The notes: generated from the letters alone by a model not told the origin. A stretch of DNA of 64,000 nt from Abditibacteriaceae bacterium (GCA_019239895.1 JAFAZH010000006.1:1-64000), one strand, 5' to 3'. Positions 28,567 through 38,700 are shown, numbered from the stretch's first letter. A program made the numbers and translations.

Positions 28567-29291
28567 CTCTTAATCGCGTCATGATCCTCCTCCCTGAGCG
28601 CGACCCTGGTGTTTACCATGACTATAATTGTCATAGATTCAGATCCAATTTGTCCTTTTCCACCTTCGGATGCGCACTTCTATAATTATGTTATGACTAA
28701 TTATAAGACTGGGGCAAGACACCTATAGCGCTGCCCCGCCTTCTACTGAATGTCATTGCCGCAGTTAATCAATATCTGCCTCAAAATTTCCTAAAACGCG
28801 TTATGCACTCTGGCAGAGATCAAGTATAAGTGTAGCGGATTAAAGTTAAACAACGGCCACGATAAGCAGATAGGCCACGCCTATATCATCCTAAAAAGAT
28901 GATGGGACAGTGACCTTATTTTAACTTTAGCCCTAATCTTTACAATTTGAGTTCATAACACGCTCTAGACATACTCTCAGGCCTTGCAGGAAGACAATGT
29001 TAAGGGATAGGGCAAGAGATAAACGAAGCGAGCTAATAACCGATTTACCACCCCGTTAATCCGATGCGGAAGCCGAAGAATGACTGGTTTTATACTACGA
29101 TGGCTGGGGCACTACCAAAGGAACCTTGCGTGTGATCAACCAGCATAAACCGGATTAGTGTTTATCTATCTCTTGCTCTTGTGCTGTTCGACGTGTGCGA
29201 TTACAATATCAAAATGTAGTTGCATGTCCGCTTACTGTTGTCAATCGGAGAATATTCACGAGGATTTTACCCTAGTAAAATCAGGGATTGC
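28567..29291. other. 725-bp region with RNA-like repeat B, upstream of tRNA-Ala
   Basis: The segment next to the NarX-like gene (28567-28700) should contain its promoter. AT-rich stretches such as TATAATTATGTTATG occur at about 28680-28695. Repeat B occupies 29012-29176. No coding frame of gene-like composition is seen. Confidence 0.5.
29012..29176 (+). ncRNA. Unidentified structured RNA candidate, copy B
   Basis: This is the second copy of the element at 18533. Its blocks ACGAAGCGAGCTAA, CCGATTTAC, CCGATGCGGAAGCCG and GGTTTTATACTACGATGGCTGGGGCA are kept. In this copy GCAAGAGAT (29012-29020) can pair perfectly with ATCTCTTGC (29168-29176), closing the whole element with a 9-bp helix. Copy A lacks this helix but has a terminator. 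Unlike copy A there is no T-run. It could be a leader, a small RNA or a mobile palindromic element; the function is unknown. Confidence 0.45.
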
Positions 29292-29364
29292 CGGGCTGTG
29301 GCGCAGTTGGGAGCGCGCTTGAATCGCACTCAAGAGGTCAGGGGTTCGAATCCCCTCAGCTCCA
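29292..29364 (+). tRNA. tRNA-Ala (anticodon CGC)
   Basis: A full cloverleaf is present: D stem GCGC/GCGC, anticodon stem CTTGA/TCAAG with loop ATCGCAC (anticodon CGC at 29325-29327), T arm with GGTTCGAATCC, and discriminator A. The G3:U70 pair, the main alanine identity element, is present. The first acceptor pair is C1-C72, a mismatch where relatives have G1-C72. CCA is not encoded. A recombinase remnant follows within 200 nt. Confidence 0.9.
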
Positions 29365-29448
29365 TTAAGGTTTCGCAATTTTATACACGTTTTGTCTGCT
29401 TGACTGGTAAAGCAAGCGTCCTCGGTTCCCTCCTAAGGAGCGAGGATT

Positions 29449-29759
29449 ATGGCTCGAAGAGCGTTTGCTTCGCAAAATTCCACGGCTGTTGCTGACACTT
29501 CCCCTCTCACTTTCAGTCGCGCCGGGTTCGGACGCTACGCCCCGGCATGGCTGTTGAAAGGCGAGTTGCAAATTCTGCCGTCACCGTCGAGACCCGCCGC
29601 GTGTTCCTCAAAAGGCTGGCCAGGTTCCTGGAACACAAGGGGTTCGAGGAGTGTGGCACGCCCAGATTAGGCATTTCTTCCTCTATCTCCACAACGGCCA
29701 CCAGGAACCGGGCGCTCGCTCTGGCCCCTAGCTCTGTTACCGCCTGAGGTGATCTCTAC
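29449..29759 (+). pseudogene. Decayed tyrosine recombinase (integrase) fragment
   Basis: From 29547 the frame reads MAVERRVANSAVTVETRR and then LKRLARFLEHKGFEE. That is the core-binding domain pattern of Xer/phage integrases (AVERR...TVR.Y...L.RFLEF.E..G). The reading then moves to another frame, VWHAQIRHFFLYLHNGH. It returns to the first frame for ATRNRALA, matching the family's (P)ATRNRALAALRSF. Two compensating frameshifts and the absence of the catalytic R-H-R-Y half show it is dead. Its position just downstream of tRNA-Ala is that of an integrase beside its attachment site. Confidence 0.65.
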
Positions 29760-30237
29760 AAACTGGGGAGTGTTGACAACCTGGGGCGCGTTTGGTGCCT
29801 TGTTACTTGATCTGGACACCGCCGCGTCGCTCCTTAAACATTTGAAGGTTGTGGGGTCAAACTTTCTTCCTTCCTGCTCAGACTTTGAATAGGACACTGG
29901 AACATTGGAGCTATTCCACTCGCTTCAGGAACTTGGTGGAGGATACTTCTTATGGCGGCTCAAGACAGGGGAAGAACAAGGCGTTTGGAAGACGCTTTGG
30001 CTGGGTATACCAACCACTTGAGCATTTCTCTATAAATCTATAAAGTAGTGGGGGCACTTGTTCAACTTGGAATTCCCCTCCTATCAATTCCCTCTTGATG
30101 TCTCTCAAGACCAGGCTTATGTCCTCTACAGATTCATATCACTTACATCTGCTGCGCAGTCAGGTAAAATATGTATGCACGCAAAGCATCTACGCATGGA
30201 AAAGCAACTGCTCTGTAGCAGATAGCTACCACACAAT
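29760..30237. other. Non-coding stretch before the GAF kinase
   Basis: No gene, strong hairpin or repeat is visible. It may contain further decayed sequence of the integrated element, because short open fragments with mixed frames continue to about 30060. The GAF kinase promoter should be within the last 150 bp. Confidence 0.4.
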
Positions 30238-31578
30238 ATGATAGATAATGATTCCGCTAAAGACTCTCTTGACTTACGGGGTAAATTAGAACATCGTGAG
30301 CGGCAGATTGACGCCATCCGAGCCATCACCAGCGCACTTTTCTCACAGCCCTCTGTTGATGATATGGTGCGTGAGACTCTTCGCGTGGCCATTGAAGTGC
30401 TTGAGGGCGAAGCTGGCTCTGTGCAATTGCACGATGCTGCTACGAACCGGCTGGTTTTTCGCCATGTCATAGACCCCTCAGCCCCTGCTTTAGCAGGTGA
30501 GTCGTATCCGGTGGCGCAGGGCATTGGGGGGCAGGTTTTTGCTACGGGAATTCCCCAACTGACACAGCGTGTCCCTGAACATGCCGCTTTTAACCGGGCT
30601 ATTGATGAGAAGACAGGGTTTCATACGGAGTCTATGCTCACTGTGGCGCTGAAGCGGTTCGACGGTGATCCCTTTGGCGTGATGCAGATTCTCAATGGTC
30701 GGCGGGCCTTTGATGAGCGCGATTTAGAAGTGTTAGAAGTCTTGAGCGCCCAGGCTGCTACTGCTATTGAAAGTGCTCATTTAGTCGAGCAAGCTCGCAA
30801 AGCAGAAATTGCCAACTTGATTGGGGACATTTCACATGACATCAAGAACATGCTCACGCCGATCAAAAGCGGCGTGTTGACCTTAGAACCCCTGTTGGAT
30901 GAACTCTGCGCTGGTTTAGCGACAGTGAGTGATCAATGTCCACAAAGTGAACCCTGGGGCAATAAAATTTATGAGCTGCTGAGCCTGGTGCGAGACGACT
31001 ACGGGTGGATACTGGCGGCCATTCTGGAAACTACCGATAAATTGCAAGACCGCACGAAAGTCATAGCTGATGTTGTTAAAGGCGAATCCGCACCGCTGTT
31101 TTTTGAAGAAACTAACGTTAATGAAATAGTTGAGGCAGTGCTGCGCGATCTGCGCTTAGTGGCTCAAACCGCGCATATCACACTGCGCCAGGAGCTTGAC
31201 CCTGAGTTGCCCAGAGCGCAGTTAGATCGCCAGCAAATTTATAATGCGCTCTATAATTTGGTCAATAATGCCATTCCTGAAACTCCTGCTGGTGGTAACA
31301 TCACCATTCGCACATCTGCTCCTGAGCCAGCACAGCCCTTTCTTCTAATCGAAGTGGAAGACACGGGACGGGGCATACCGGAACCTATTCGCAGCCGCCT
31401 GTTTACGGACGCAGCCATCTCCTCCAAGCCTGGTGGCACTGGACTGGGAACACGCATTGTGGCTGACGTGGTGCGCCGCCATCAGGGAAATGTAACTGTA
31501 GACAGCGAAGAAGGCAAAGGTTCAAAGTTTTCAATTCGCTTGCCGCTCCAGCAAAGCGTGTCCGATAATACCCCTTAA
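30238..31578 (+). CDS. GAF-domain sensor histidine kinase
   Basis: The 446-aa soluble kinase has a coiled N-terminus, then a GAF domain (about 28-178). The phosphoacceptor H200 sits in GDISHDIKN, and the ATPase domain has N-box LYNLVNNA, DTGRGIPE and GGTGLGTRIV. The SHDIKN variant of the H-box is found in kinases for chemosensory-like or stand-alone regulators. No receiver protein is adjacent. The next gene, a cyclase-NTPase-TPR protein about 87 nt downstream on the same strand, may be co-transcribed, giving a possible signalling unit. Confidence 0.88.
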   Translation: MIDNDSAKDSLDLRGKLEHRERQIDAIRAITSALFSQPSVDDMVRETLRVAIEVLEGEAGSVQLHDAATNRLVFRHVIDPSAPALAGESYPVAQGIGGQVFATGIPQLTQRVPEHAAFNRAIDEKTGFHTESMLTVALKRFDGDPFGVMQILNGRRAFDERDLEVLEVLSAQAATAIESAHLVEQARKAEIANLIGDISHDIKNMLTPIKSGVLTLEPLLDELCAGLATVSDQCPQSEPWGNKIYELLSLVRDDYGWILAAILETTDKLQDRTKVIADVVKGESAPLFFEETNVNEIVEAVLRDLRLVAQTAHITLRQELDPELPRAQLDRQQIYNALYNLVNNAIPETPAGGNITIRTSAPEPAQPFLLIEVEDTGRGIPEPIRSRLFTDAAISSKPGGTGLGTRIVADVVRRHQGNVTVDSEEGKGSKFSIRLPLQQSVSDNTP

Positions 31579-31664
31579 AACTCCACTTAAACTCCACCCA
31601 CTGTGTCTTCCGCACCATCTTTCCTGCTTTGCGTTTTTGGTTTCTTTATGATGAAATCAAAGTC

Positions 31665-34397
31665 ATGGCACAGGAGTATCCCACTGGCCTGGTGACCCTG
31701 GTTTTTACAGACCTTGAAGGCTCCTCCAAGTTGTCCGAGCGGCATGGCGCGGCCTTTGAAGTAGCGCGTCAGGAACACTTTGCCCTACTGCGTGAAGTGG
31801 CTCAACACTGGCAGGGTTACGAGGTGGAGACAGCGGGGGACGCGCTGTTTGTGGCCTTTGCCCAGGCCGCCGCTGCGATTCAATTTGCCATAGACGCTCA
31901 AATTGCCATTATAGGACACCAATGGGATGTAGCTGTCGGTGCCCTGCGGGTGCGCATTGGCATCCATGCCGGGGAACCATTCATCAGCCTGGACGCCGGG
32001 CGTCCTACCTATCGTGGCCCCGTGACCAATCGAACCTCACGGATTCAGGCCGCAGCGCATGGTGGGCAAATTCTAGTTTCCGAGCTTACACGACAGCTTG
32101 CACGTTCTAATCTCCCGCTGGGTGTCTCTTTTCTGGATTGCGGTGTGCGTCGTCTTAAAGGCGTCGGCGAAGAGCACCTCTGGCAGGTCTGCCAGGCCGG
32201 GTTGCGCCGTGAGTTTCCACCGCTCAATACCCTTAATCCCAGACGTCATAATTTGCCAACCCCGCCCACGATGTTAGTTGGGCACGAGACGGAAATCAAT
32301 GCCTGGCGTGCCTTGTTGCTCTTACCCACGACGCACCTATTGACCCTGGTGGGCATGAGCGGCATGGGCAAGTCGCGGGTGGCCCTGCAATTGGCGGAGT
32401 TGTGTGTGCAGGATTTTGACGATGGGGTGTGGTGGGTTGAACTGGATGAAGCTCGCACTGGCGACAGCATGATGACACGCATTGCACAAGTCTTGTGCGT
32501 GTATCTACAACGTCATCTCTCCGTTAAAGAACAACTCTGGAACTATCTGCGTGGACGTAAGGCACTCATCATTCTTGACAATACTGAGCAAATTTAGGAG
32601 GCACCCGCTGTCGTAAGTGAGCTATTGCAGGTTGAACCTCAGATCAAGTGGTGTGTCACGACGCGACATGCTCTGGGGTTGCGCGCTGAACAGGTGCAAG
32701 AGCTTCGCCCTTTAAGCACAGCCGAGGCGAGGCGATTTTTTGTAGAACGTGCCCAGTCCCGCAAGCCAAGTTTTGGCGTTACCCCGAACAATACGGCAGA
32801 CATCAATGAAGTCTGTCGTCGCTTAGAAGGGGTGCTGCTGGCTTTAGAGTTGGCCGCTTCCTGTATTACGACGTTTGCACCCCGCGAATTATTGCGTCGG
32901 CTCGACCAACAGTTTCGTATCTTGAAAACGAACGCTCCTGATTTGCCACCCCGGCAGAGGGCTTTACGGGGCGCGATTGATTGGTCTTACGAATTATTAA
33001 CAGAGCCAGCTAAAATGCTGTTAGCTCGTCTTGCCGTATTCGCACGCGGCTTCACCCTGACGGATGCTGATGCTGTCTGTAGTGAAGAGAATATGATGGG
33101 CGCAGAGTTCCCTGGGGAAGAAGCCGTGACTGTTGAGTCAGGTCTTAAAAAGCTGGATTATAGTGAGGGGCAGGACGAGTTGGATGTGTTAGTCAGTATC
33201 CAGGATCTCCGCGGCCAGTCACTATTGTCGGGCGAGGTGGACTCAGAAACGCAAGAAACCCACTTTGTCATGCTGGGATCAGTGCGGGCTTATGCGCTGG
33301 AGAAGCTCCACCTGATACCAGCAAATGAACTTATGGTGCGGCAACGTCACGCGGTCTATTTTCTCCAATACGCGCAAGAGTGGCTGGCTCATCTGCGGGG
33401 GCTTGAGGAAGCCACAGCACTACGGCAATTGGACATGCAGACCGAAAATATAAGCGCTACCCTGGAATGGACTCACCGCAATCAGCAATATCAGCTCTGT
33501 GGTGAACTGGCTTTAGTATTAGGGACCTTCTGGCAGCGGCGTGGCCTTACCAAAGAATCTTTGCGCTGCTTTGACATCGGGTTAGAGGCTGTCCAACATA
33601 TTGATGCAGAGCCTAATGCAAGTCAATCTCAGCGTCCGCCTCAAGTCCAACTGCACCAGTCTCTATCTCAACTCCAGTTGACGGCCAATTTATGGCGGGA
33701 GCGTGGCGGGTCTTATCATAACTGGTTGGACATCGAGAAAATGCGCCAGTGCGCGCAGGAGGCTTTGATCCGCTTTGAGCAGTTAGGGGATCATAAGGGG
33801 CAGGGTGAAGCACTGAATCTTCTGGGTTTAGCGGCCAAGCGAGAGGGAGACTTCCCCGCAGCGCGACGCTATTTTACGCTGGCCCTAGAACACCATCCGT
33901 TAGCTCACGAAGAAGTTCTGGTCGCCGTTGAACACAACAACCTCGGTATAACCGAATGTGAGGATCCTGCCGGTGACAAACAGGCAGCGGCGAATCATCT
34001 CCAGGAAGCGTTACGACTCCGCCGCGATCATGGGGATCAACGCGGTATTGCTGAGACATTAAATAATCTTGGGGTGCTGCATTGGGAGCTATCCGACCTG
34101 GAGGCTGCCTGGAATTCTTATGCGGAAGCCCTACCTTATGAAAAGGCTTTGCGTAATAGCGTCGAGATAGGGCGCGTGCTCTACAACATGAGTGAGATTG
34201 CAGAAAAGAAAGAAGATTGGCCCCTCGCCTCTCGCCTGGCCACTGCCGCCGATGTTTTGTTTGAGCAAATGGACTCTCCCTTCAAACGTTACTCGACTGC
34301 ATTATGTGCCCGTGTCACGCTTCAGGCAGCAGGTGCTGGTGAAACTTTGGTCACTAATCGAGAACGCTTAAAGGACAGTCTTGGACGAAGTGATTAA
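31665..34397 (+). pseudogene. Adenylate/guanylate cyclase-NTPase-TPR protein split by an in-frame amber codon
   Basis: One frame, about 910 codons long, is interrupted only by TAG at 32595-32597. Before it are a class III cyclase domain (metal-site Asp in FTDLEGS and ETAGDALF, then RIGIHAGEP) and the start of a STAND-type NTPase (Walker A GMSGMGKS, Walker B ALIILDN). The stop falls four codons after the Walker B motif. After it the frame continues seamlessly through the NTPase helical region (RALRGAIDWSYELL) and TPR repeats (about 33720-34260). Related proteins in Chloroflexi and Armatimonadota are single chains. A fresh nonsense mutation, sequencing error or suppression are all possible. The start is taken at ATG 31665; 31629 is the longest frame. 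Confidence 0.8.
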
Positions 34398-34647
34398 CTG
34401 GGCTTTGGGTGAATCCGGCTCCGCACTTGCGGAGATGGCTTAGTTTCTGCAAAAGCAAAAGGGCCTAGCGGCAACATTTACAGGTGTCCAATTTGTTAAG
34501 GTTCGCCTGCTAAAAGCTGCCTATTGACACAGCATCGGCAAGACTTGTTAGACAAGTTCATGCACCAAACTTATATTTTTTATGGTTTGCCCTGCTTTCT
34601 AATCTCTTATATAACTGCTGACCAGCCGTTCTACTCTACGGTATGCT

Positions 34648-34983
34648 GTGCTACAGCATGTGAGGGGAGGATGGATCATCATAGTATCGCGCTTGCACAT
34701 CCTGTTGAGTTGGTTCATAGTTTATGGCCTCTGTCTGACGGCTCTCGTGAACCCAGGCTACGCGCAACAGCCTCCTACTGCGGCACTCTCGCGGCAGTTG
34801 GTAAAAGCAGTGGAGCGGCAAGATTTAGCGTCTTTAAAAGCCACCTTAGCCAAAGGCGCGGACCCTAATTCTAGTGACACCACCTGGCTTGACACTCCCG
34901 TTTTTATTAAGGCCGTGTCAGCAGGGAATTCTGAGGCCGTGACGATTCTCTTAGGCAATGATGCCGAGATATCCCAAAGTTGA
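34648..34983 (+). CDS. Short secreted ankyrin-repeat protein, probably truncated
   Basis: The 111-aa product has a signal peptide (hydrophobic core about 10-33, cleavage near GYAQ-QP). About two ankyrin repeats follow, with the hallmark LLxAVExxDLxxLKxxLxxGADPN pattern and then TPVFIKAVSAGNSEAVTILL. Functional ankyrin domains usually need four or more repeats, and the frame ends abruptly (TGA at 34981) inside the third repeat's loop (NDAEISQS). A lost 3' end is likely. The start codon is a GTG and uncertain. Confidence 0.55.
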   Translation: MLQHVRGGWIIIVSRLHILLSWFIVYGLCLTALVNPGYAQQPPTAALSRQLVKAVERQDLASLKATLAKGADPNSSDTTWLDTPVFIKAVSAGNSEAVTILLGNDAEISQS

Positions 34984-35509
34984 AACTCTCTTGCGGCAGG
35001 CCATGCGCTCAAGGAAACATCTTAAATAGAAGTCGTTGCAGAGTTGCCAGGAAGCTGACATGCTGGCACTCTATGAGCCTTCCTACCTAGCGAGCGGAGA
35101 CGTCGCCCCACGTGCAAGAAAGTAGTGTGTAGCATGTTTTGCGGTTTCACTGAGTCTGCAAACTGTGAAAGATTCTGCACACTACTTTCTATCCAGGTCG
35201 TACGCCCATCTATGGGAGTTGGTTTTTGTCGCACAGGCTAATGTGGACTGCTTTGACACCTCCTCTGAATAGGGCTTCACTTCATTGCCCATTACCCTCT
35301 CCTCTCAAGTACAGTAAAATAAAACAACTTCCAGCAGAACTTTTGGTTGACTGCCTTTGCCTCTTTTTAGGGAGAATAGACGAAGTAGATGGCACGTCAC
35401 TACCGGGTGACTGAGTTCGATGATGTGTTTCTTTTAGAAGCCAGACTCGCCCTTCGCCAGTCCATACCCTCATAATCAAAACACATCTCTTAATTGCATA
35501 AGGAGCCTT
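34984..35509. other. Non-coding region between ankyrin fragment and fucosidase
   Basis: It contains the nested inverted repeat at 35117-35190. The remainder should hold the promoter of the fucosidase operon, and the AAGGAG ribosome site lies just before 35510. Nothing else recognisable. Confidence 0.5.
35117..35190. repeat. Nested inverted repeat (13-bp outer arms)
   Basis: AGAAAGTAGTGTG (35117-35129) is perfectly complementary to CACACTACTTTCT (35178-35190). Inside, TTTCAC and GTGAAA form a second stem. The element folds into a single long interrupted hairpin of 74 nt. It may be a small palindromic repeat or an operator/leader structure; no T-run follows. Confidence 0.65.
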
Positions 35510-37333
35510 ATGTCTAATTTTGCCAAACATAAACTATTGAGTGAATTACTGAATACTACCGCTGCTTGCAGTTTATTTCTCGCTATTGCAGTAGGGGGAG
35601 ACTCACCAATGGCCAACGCCGCAGAAACTGCACCACCAGCCGTCACCGCAGCCACAGCCATCCAGGACATTGAGACCCCAGCGCAACGGGATGCACGGAT
35701 GAAATGGTGGCGTGAAGCCAAGTTTGGCATGTTCATTCACTGGGGTGTTTATTCGGTGCCAGCGGGATTTTATCAGGGCAAGGAAGTTCCTGGCATTGGG
35801 GAATGGATTATGAACCGAGGCAAGATTCCGGTGGCTGAATATCGCGCCTTTGCCAAACAATATAATCCTGTGAAATATAATCCCGAAGCGTGGGTGGAAC
35901 TCGCTAAAGCGGCGGGTATGAAATACATTGTCATAACGAGCAAGCACCATGATGGCTTTGCTAACTTCGATTCCAAGGCCAGCGATTGGAATATTGTTAA
36001 AGCCACGCCCTATGGCAAAGATGTTTTAAAACCCTTGGCCGAAGCGTGTCGCAGAAATGGCATCAAACTTGGCTTCTATTACTCGCAGGCGCAGGACTGG
36101 AACAACCCCGGTGGCGCGGCGGCGGGCGGGCACTGGGACAAAGCCCAGGATGGTGATATGGATGCCTACATCAAGAATGTCGCGGTACCCCAGGTGAAGG
36201 AAATCCTCTCGAACTATGGCCCTATTTCAGTGCTGTGGTGGGACACGCCGGTGGATATGACCAAGGAGCGGGCGGCTCAATTTATCCCGCTGCTCAAACT
36301 GCAACCGGGCATTATCATGAATAACCGTTTAGGTGGCGGCTATCGCGGTGATACCGAAACGCCGGAGCAGTTTGTCCCGGCTACCGGTTTCCCCGGTCGA
36401 GATTGGGAAACCTGCATGACCATGAATGATACCTGGGGCTTTAAGAGCAACGATAACCACTGGAAGAGCACCGAGAGCCTCATCCGTAATCTGGTAGATA
36501 TTGCTTCCAAGGGTGGCAACTACTTATTGAATGTTGGCCCGACTTCTGAGGGGCTTATTCCTCAACCTTCGGTGGAGCGGCTGCAAGCCATCGGCCAATG
36601 GATGAAGGTCAATGGTGAAGCGATTTATTCCACCACAGCCAGTCCTTTCAAACACTTAGCCTGGGGGCGTTGCACCAAGAAGATTGCAGGGAACAACACC
36701 ACGCTCTACCTCCACGTTTTTGACTGGCCCAAGGATGGCAAGCTCTTAGTGCCAGGACTCAAGAATGCCGTTACAATGGCTGATGTGCTCGCAGCTAACA
36801 GGCGAGAAGCATTGGCGACTCAGTCTGGCCCGGAAGGGGTTATGATCATGGTGCCAACCACCGCCCCTGATCCGGTTAGCTCCACTGTAGTGCTTGAAAT
36901 TAAGGGTGCGCCACAGGTGGAAATTGCACCTTTAGAGCAAGAGACTAATGGCTCCTTGACACTACTGCCCAACGACGCTGTTTTACATGGTAACGATGTT
37001 AAGGTGGAATCAGCGCGTGGGCGTGATAATATCGGCTACTGGACGAACGCTGGAGATTGGATCGAGTGGCCCTTCAAAGTCACTAAACCGGGTAAGTTCA
37101 CCGTGCGCGCTGAGGTGGCGGCGACGGGCAGTGGCTCGTTTGAGTTGAGTGTTGGCGACCAGAAGCTCCATGCCACCGCACCTAACACGGGAGATTACGG
37201 TAAGTTTAAAGCAGTGGATTTAGGCACTATCGAAATCCCCACAGCGGGTAAAGTGTCACTGATGATTAAGCCCGTGGCGGATGGCTGGCAGCCGTTCAAT
37301 CTGCGCTCCATTCAACTTAAGCCTGTACCGTAA
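35510..37333 (+). CDS. GH29 alpha-L-fucosidase with C-terminal carbohydrate-binding module
   Basis: The 607-aa secreted enzyme has a signal peptide ending near AMANAAE (about 37). The GH29 barrel contains KFGMFIHWGVYSVPA (71-85), KHHDGFANF (145-153), and the nucleophile D245 in VLWWDTP. Residues about 480-607 form a CBM6/35-like beta-sandwich (GYWTNAGDWIEWPF). It would release alpha-L-fucose from plant or algal polymers or glycans. AAGGAG lies before the ATG. It heads the plus-strand carbohydrate locus, followed 48 nt later by a CE15-like esterase. Confidence 0.95.
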   Translation: MSNFAKHKLLSELLNTTAACSLFLAIAVGGDSPMANAAETAPPAVTAATAIQDIETPAQRDARMKWWREAKFGMFIHWGVYSVPAGFYQGKEVPGIGEWIMNRGKIPVAEYRAFAKQYNPVKYNPEAWVELAKAAGMKYIVITSKHHDGFANFDSKASDWNIVKATPYGKDVLKPLAEACRRNGIKLGFYYSQAQDWNNPGGAAAGGHWDKAQDGDMDAYIKNVAVPQVKEILSNYGPISVLWWDTPVDMTKERAAQFIPLLKLQPGIIMNNRLGGGYRGDTETPEQFVPATGFPGRDWETCMTMNDTWGFKSNDNHWKSTESLIRNLVDIASKGGNYLLNVGPTSEGLIPQPSVERLQAIGQWMKVNGEAIYSTTASPFKHLAWGRCTKKIAGNNTTLYLHVFDWPKDGKLLVPGLKNAVTMADVLAANRREALATQSGPEGVMIMVPTTAPDPVSSTVVLEIKGAPQVEIAPLEQETNGSLTLLPNDAVLHGNDVKVESARGRDNIGYWTNAGDWIEWPFKVTKPGKFTVRAEVAATGSGSFELSVGDQKLHATAPNTGDYGKFKAVDLGTIEIPTAGKVSLMIKPVADGWQPFNLRSIQLKPVP

Positions 37334-37380
37334 AAGTAATAATTTATAATGCCTGTGTCATGCTACGATGAAAGGGAAAC

Positions 37381-38688
37381 ATGCACCCTGCTGGTTGGTT
37401 CACAATTGCTACATCGGTATTTTTAACTTCAATGATCACTTCCTCTCATAAATCTCTTGTTAGGGAAGAGTTACTTCCTGTCCCGGAGAAGCTCCCCACA
37501 GTCAAGGAACTGCCTGATCCTCTCGTTATGCGAGATGGCACCCGCATTACCACGCGGGAGCAGTGGCAGCATAAGCGTAAGCCGGAGCTAAAGGCTCTGT
37601 TTCAGCATTATATGTATGGCTACGCACCTGCCCCTCCTAAAATCACCGCGACGCTGCGCAGCACCAATGATAAATGCCTGAACGGTAAGGCAACTCTCAA
37701 ACAGATTTCGATTACCCTGGGGCCTAGGGGATGTCCACCTATTGAGTTGATGGTGGTTGTGCCCAATCATCGGCCTACTGCTGCCAAACCTGCTGTCTTT
37801 ATTGGCATGAACTTCGGCGGCAATCATAGCGTGCTGGCTGACCCCACCATTGAGTTGCCAAAGAGTTGGATGCCTGCTGGCCCCGGAGTCACTGATAATC
37901 ATGCCACCGATGCCGGGCGAGGCAAGGCGGCTGACGCCTGGGCGGTGGAGCACATTATTGATCGGGGTTATGCCGTAGCAACCTTTTTCTCTGGGGATGT
38001 GGCTCCCGATAGACCAGACTTCAACGGTGGCGTGTTTCCGTACTTTCCTCGCAATGGGCACCTCAACCGCCTCCCCTGGGATTGGGGCGTTATTGCAGCC
38101 TGGGCATGGGGTCTGCAACGGGCTGTAGATTATTTAGTGAAGGATAAGGATATTGATCCACAACGCATCATCCTGTTCGGGCATTCGCGCAATGGTAAAG
38201 CGGCTCTTTTGGCGGGCGCTTTTGACGAGCGGGTAGCGGCGATTATTCCGCACCAAGCTGGTTGCGGCGGCTCGGCCCCCAGTCGCTGTCATAACCCCAA
38301 AGCCGAAACCGTGACCGTTATCAATAACCACTTCCCCCATTGGTTCGATGGCAATTTTCATCAGTTCAGTGGTCATGAGGAGCAACTGCCCTTTGATCAG
38401 CACGAATTGATTGCGCTTTGCGCACCCCGCCCGGTGTTACTCTCAAATGGCAGTGAAGATCAGTGGTCGAATCCGCCGGGACAATTTGACATGCTGTTAG
38501 CGGCCAGGCCAGTCTACCGCCTCTTTGGGGTTGAAGGTATGGCTGACCAAGTGACGGAGCCAGTCATGGACAAGCGGGTTGGTACGCAACTGTGCTATTA
38601 CATCCGGGACGCCAAACACATGGTAGATCAAGCCTACTGGGATACCTTCATGGACTTTGCGGATCAGACGCTTCCCTCACATAAATGA
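37381..38688 (+). CDS. CE15-like glucuronoyl esterase (alpha/beta hydrolase)
   Basis: The 435-aa protein has a signal-like N-terminus (about 1-22) and an alpha/beta-hydrolase fold. The nucleophile S269 sits in GHSRNGKAAL, the G-x-S-R-x-G-K elbow that distinguishes CE15 enzymes. HQAGCGGSAPSR follows at 291-302 and the catalytic His is probably H413 (AKHMVDQAYW). CE15 enzymes cleave ester bonds between glucuronoyl groups of xylan and lignin alcohols. AAAGGGA precedes the ATG. With the fucosidase and the ABC importer it indicates xylan or other hemicellulose attack. Confidence 0.9.
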   Translation: MHPAGWFTIATSVFLTSMITSSHKSLVREELLPVPEKLPTVKELPDPLVMRDGTRITTREQWQHKRKPELKALFQHYMYGYAPAPPKITATLRSTNDKCLNGKATLKQISITLGPRGCPPIELMVVVPNHRPTAAKPAVFIGMNFGGNHSVLADPTIELPKSWMPAGPGVTDNHATDAGRGKAADAWAVEHIIDRGYAVATFFSGDVAPDRPDFNGGVFPYFPRNGHLNRLPWDWGVIAAWAWGLQRAVDYLVKDKDIDPQRIILFGHSRNGKAALLAGAFDERVAAIIPHQAGCGGSAPSRCHNPKAETVTVINNHFPHWFDGNFHQFSGHEEQLPFDQHELIALCAPRPVLLSNGSEDQWSNPPGQFDMLLAARPVYRLFGVEGMADQVTEPVMDKRVGTQLCYYIRDAKHMVDQAYWDTFMDFADQTLPSHK

Positions 38689-38700
38689 GGCATTGCTGCA

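Noticed and set aside
18533..29111. Direct repeats A and B as ends of one mobile element
   Set aside because: Their spacers differ, no target duplication is seen, and the block between them looks like ordinary signalling operons.
30126..30524. Minus-strand frame of 132 codons
   Set aside because: It lies antisense to the GAF kinase start and has no domain or ribosome site.
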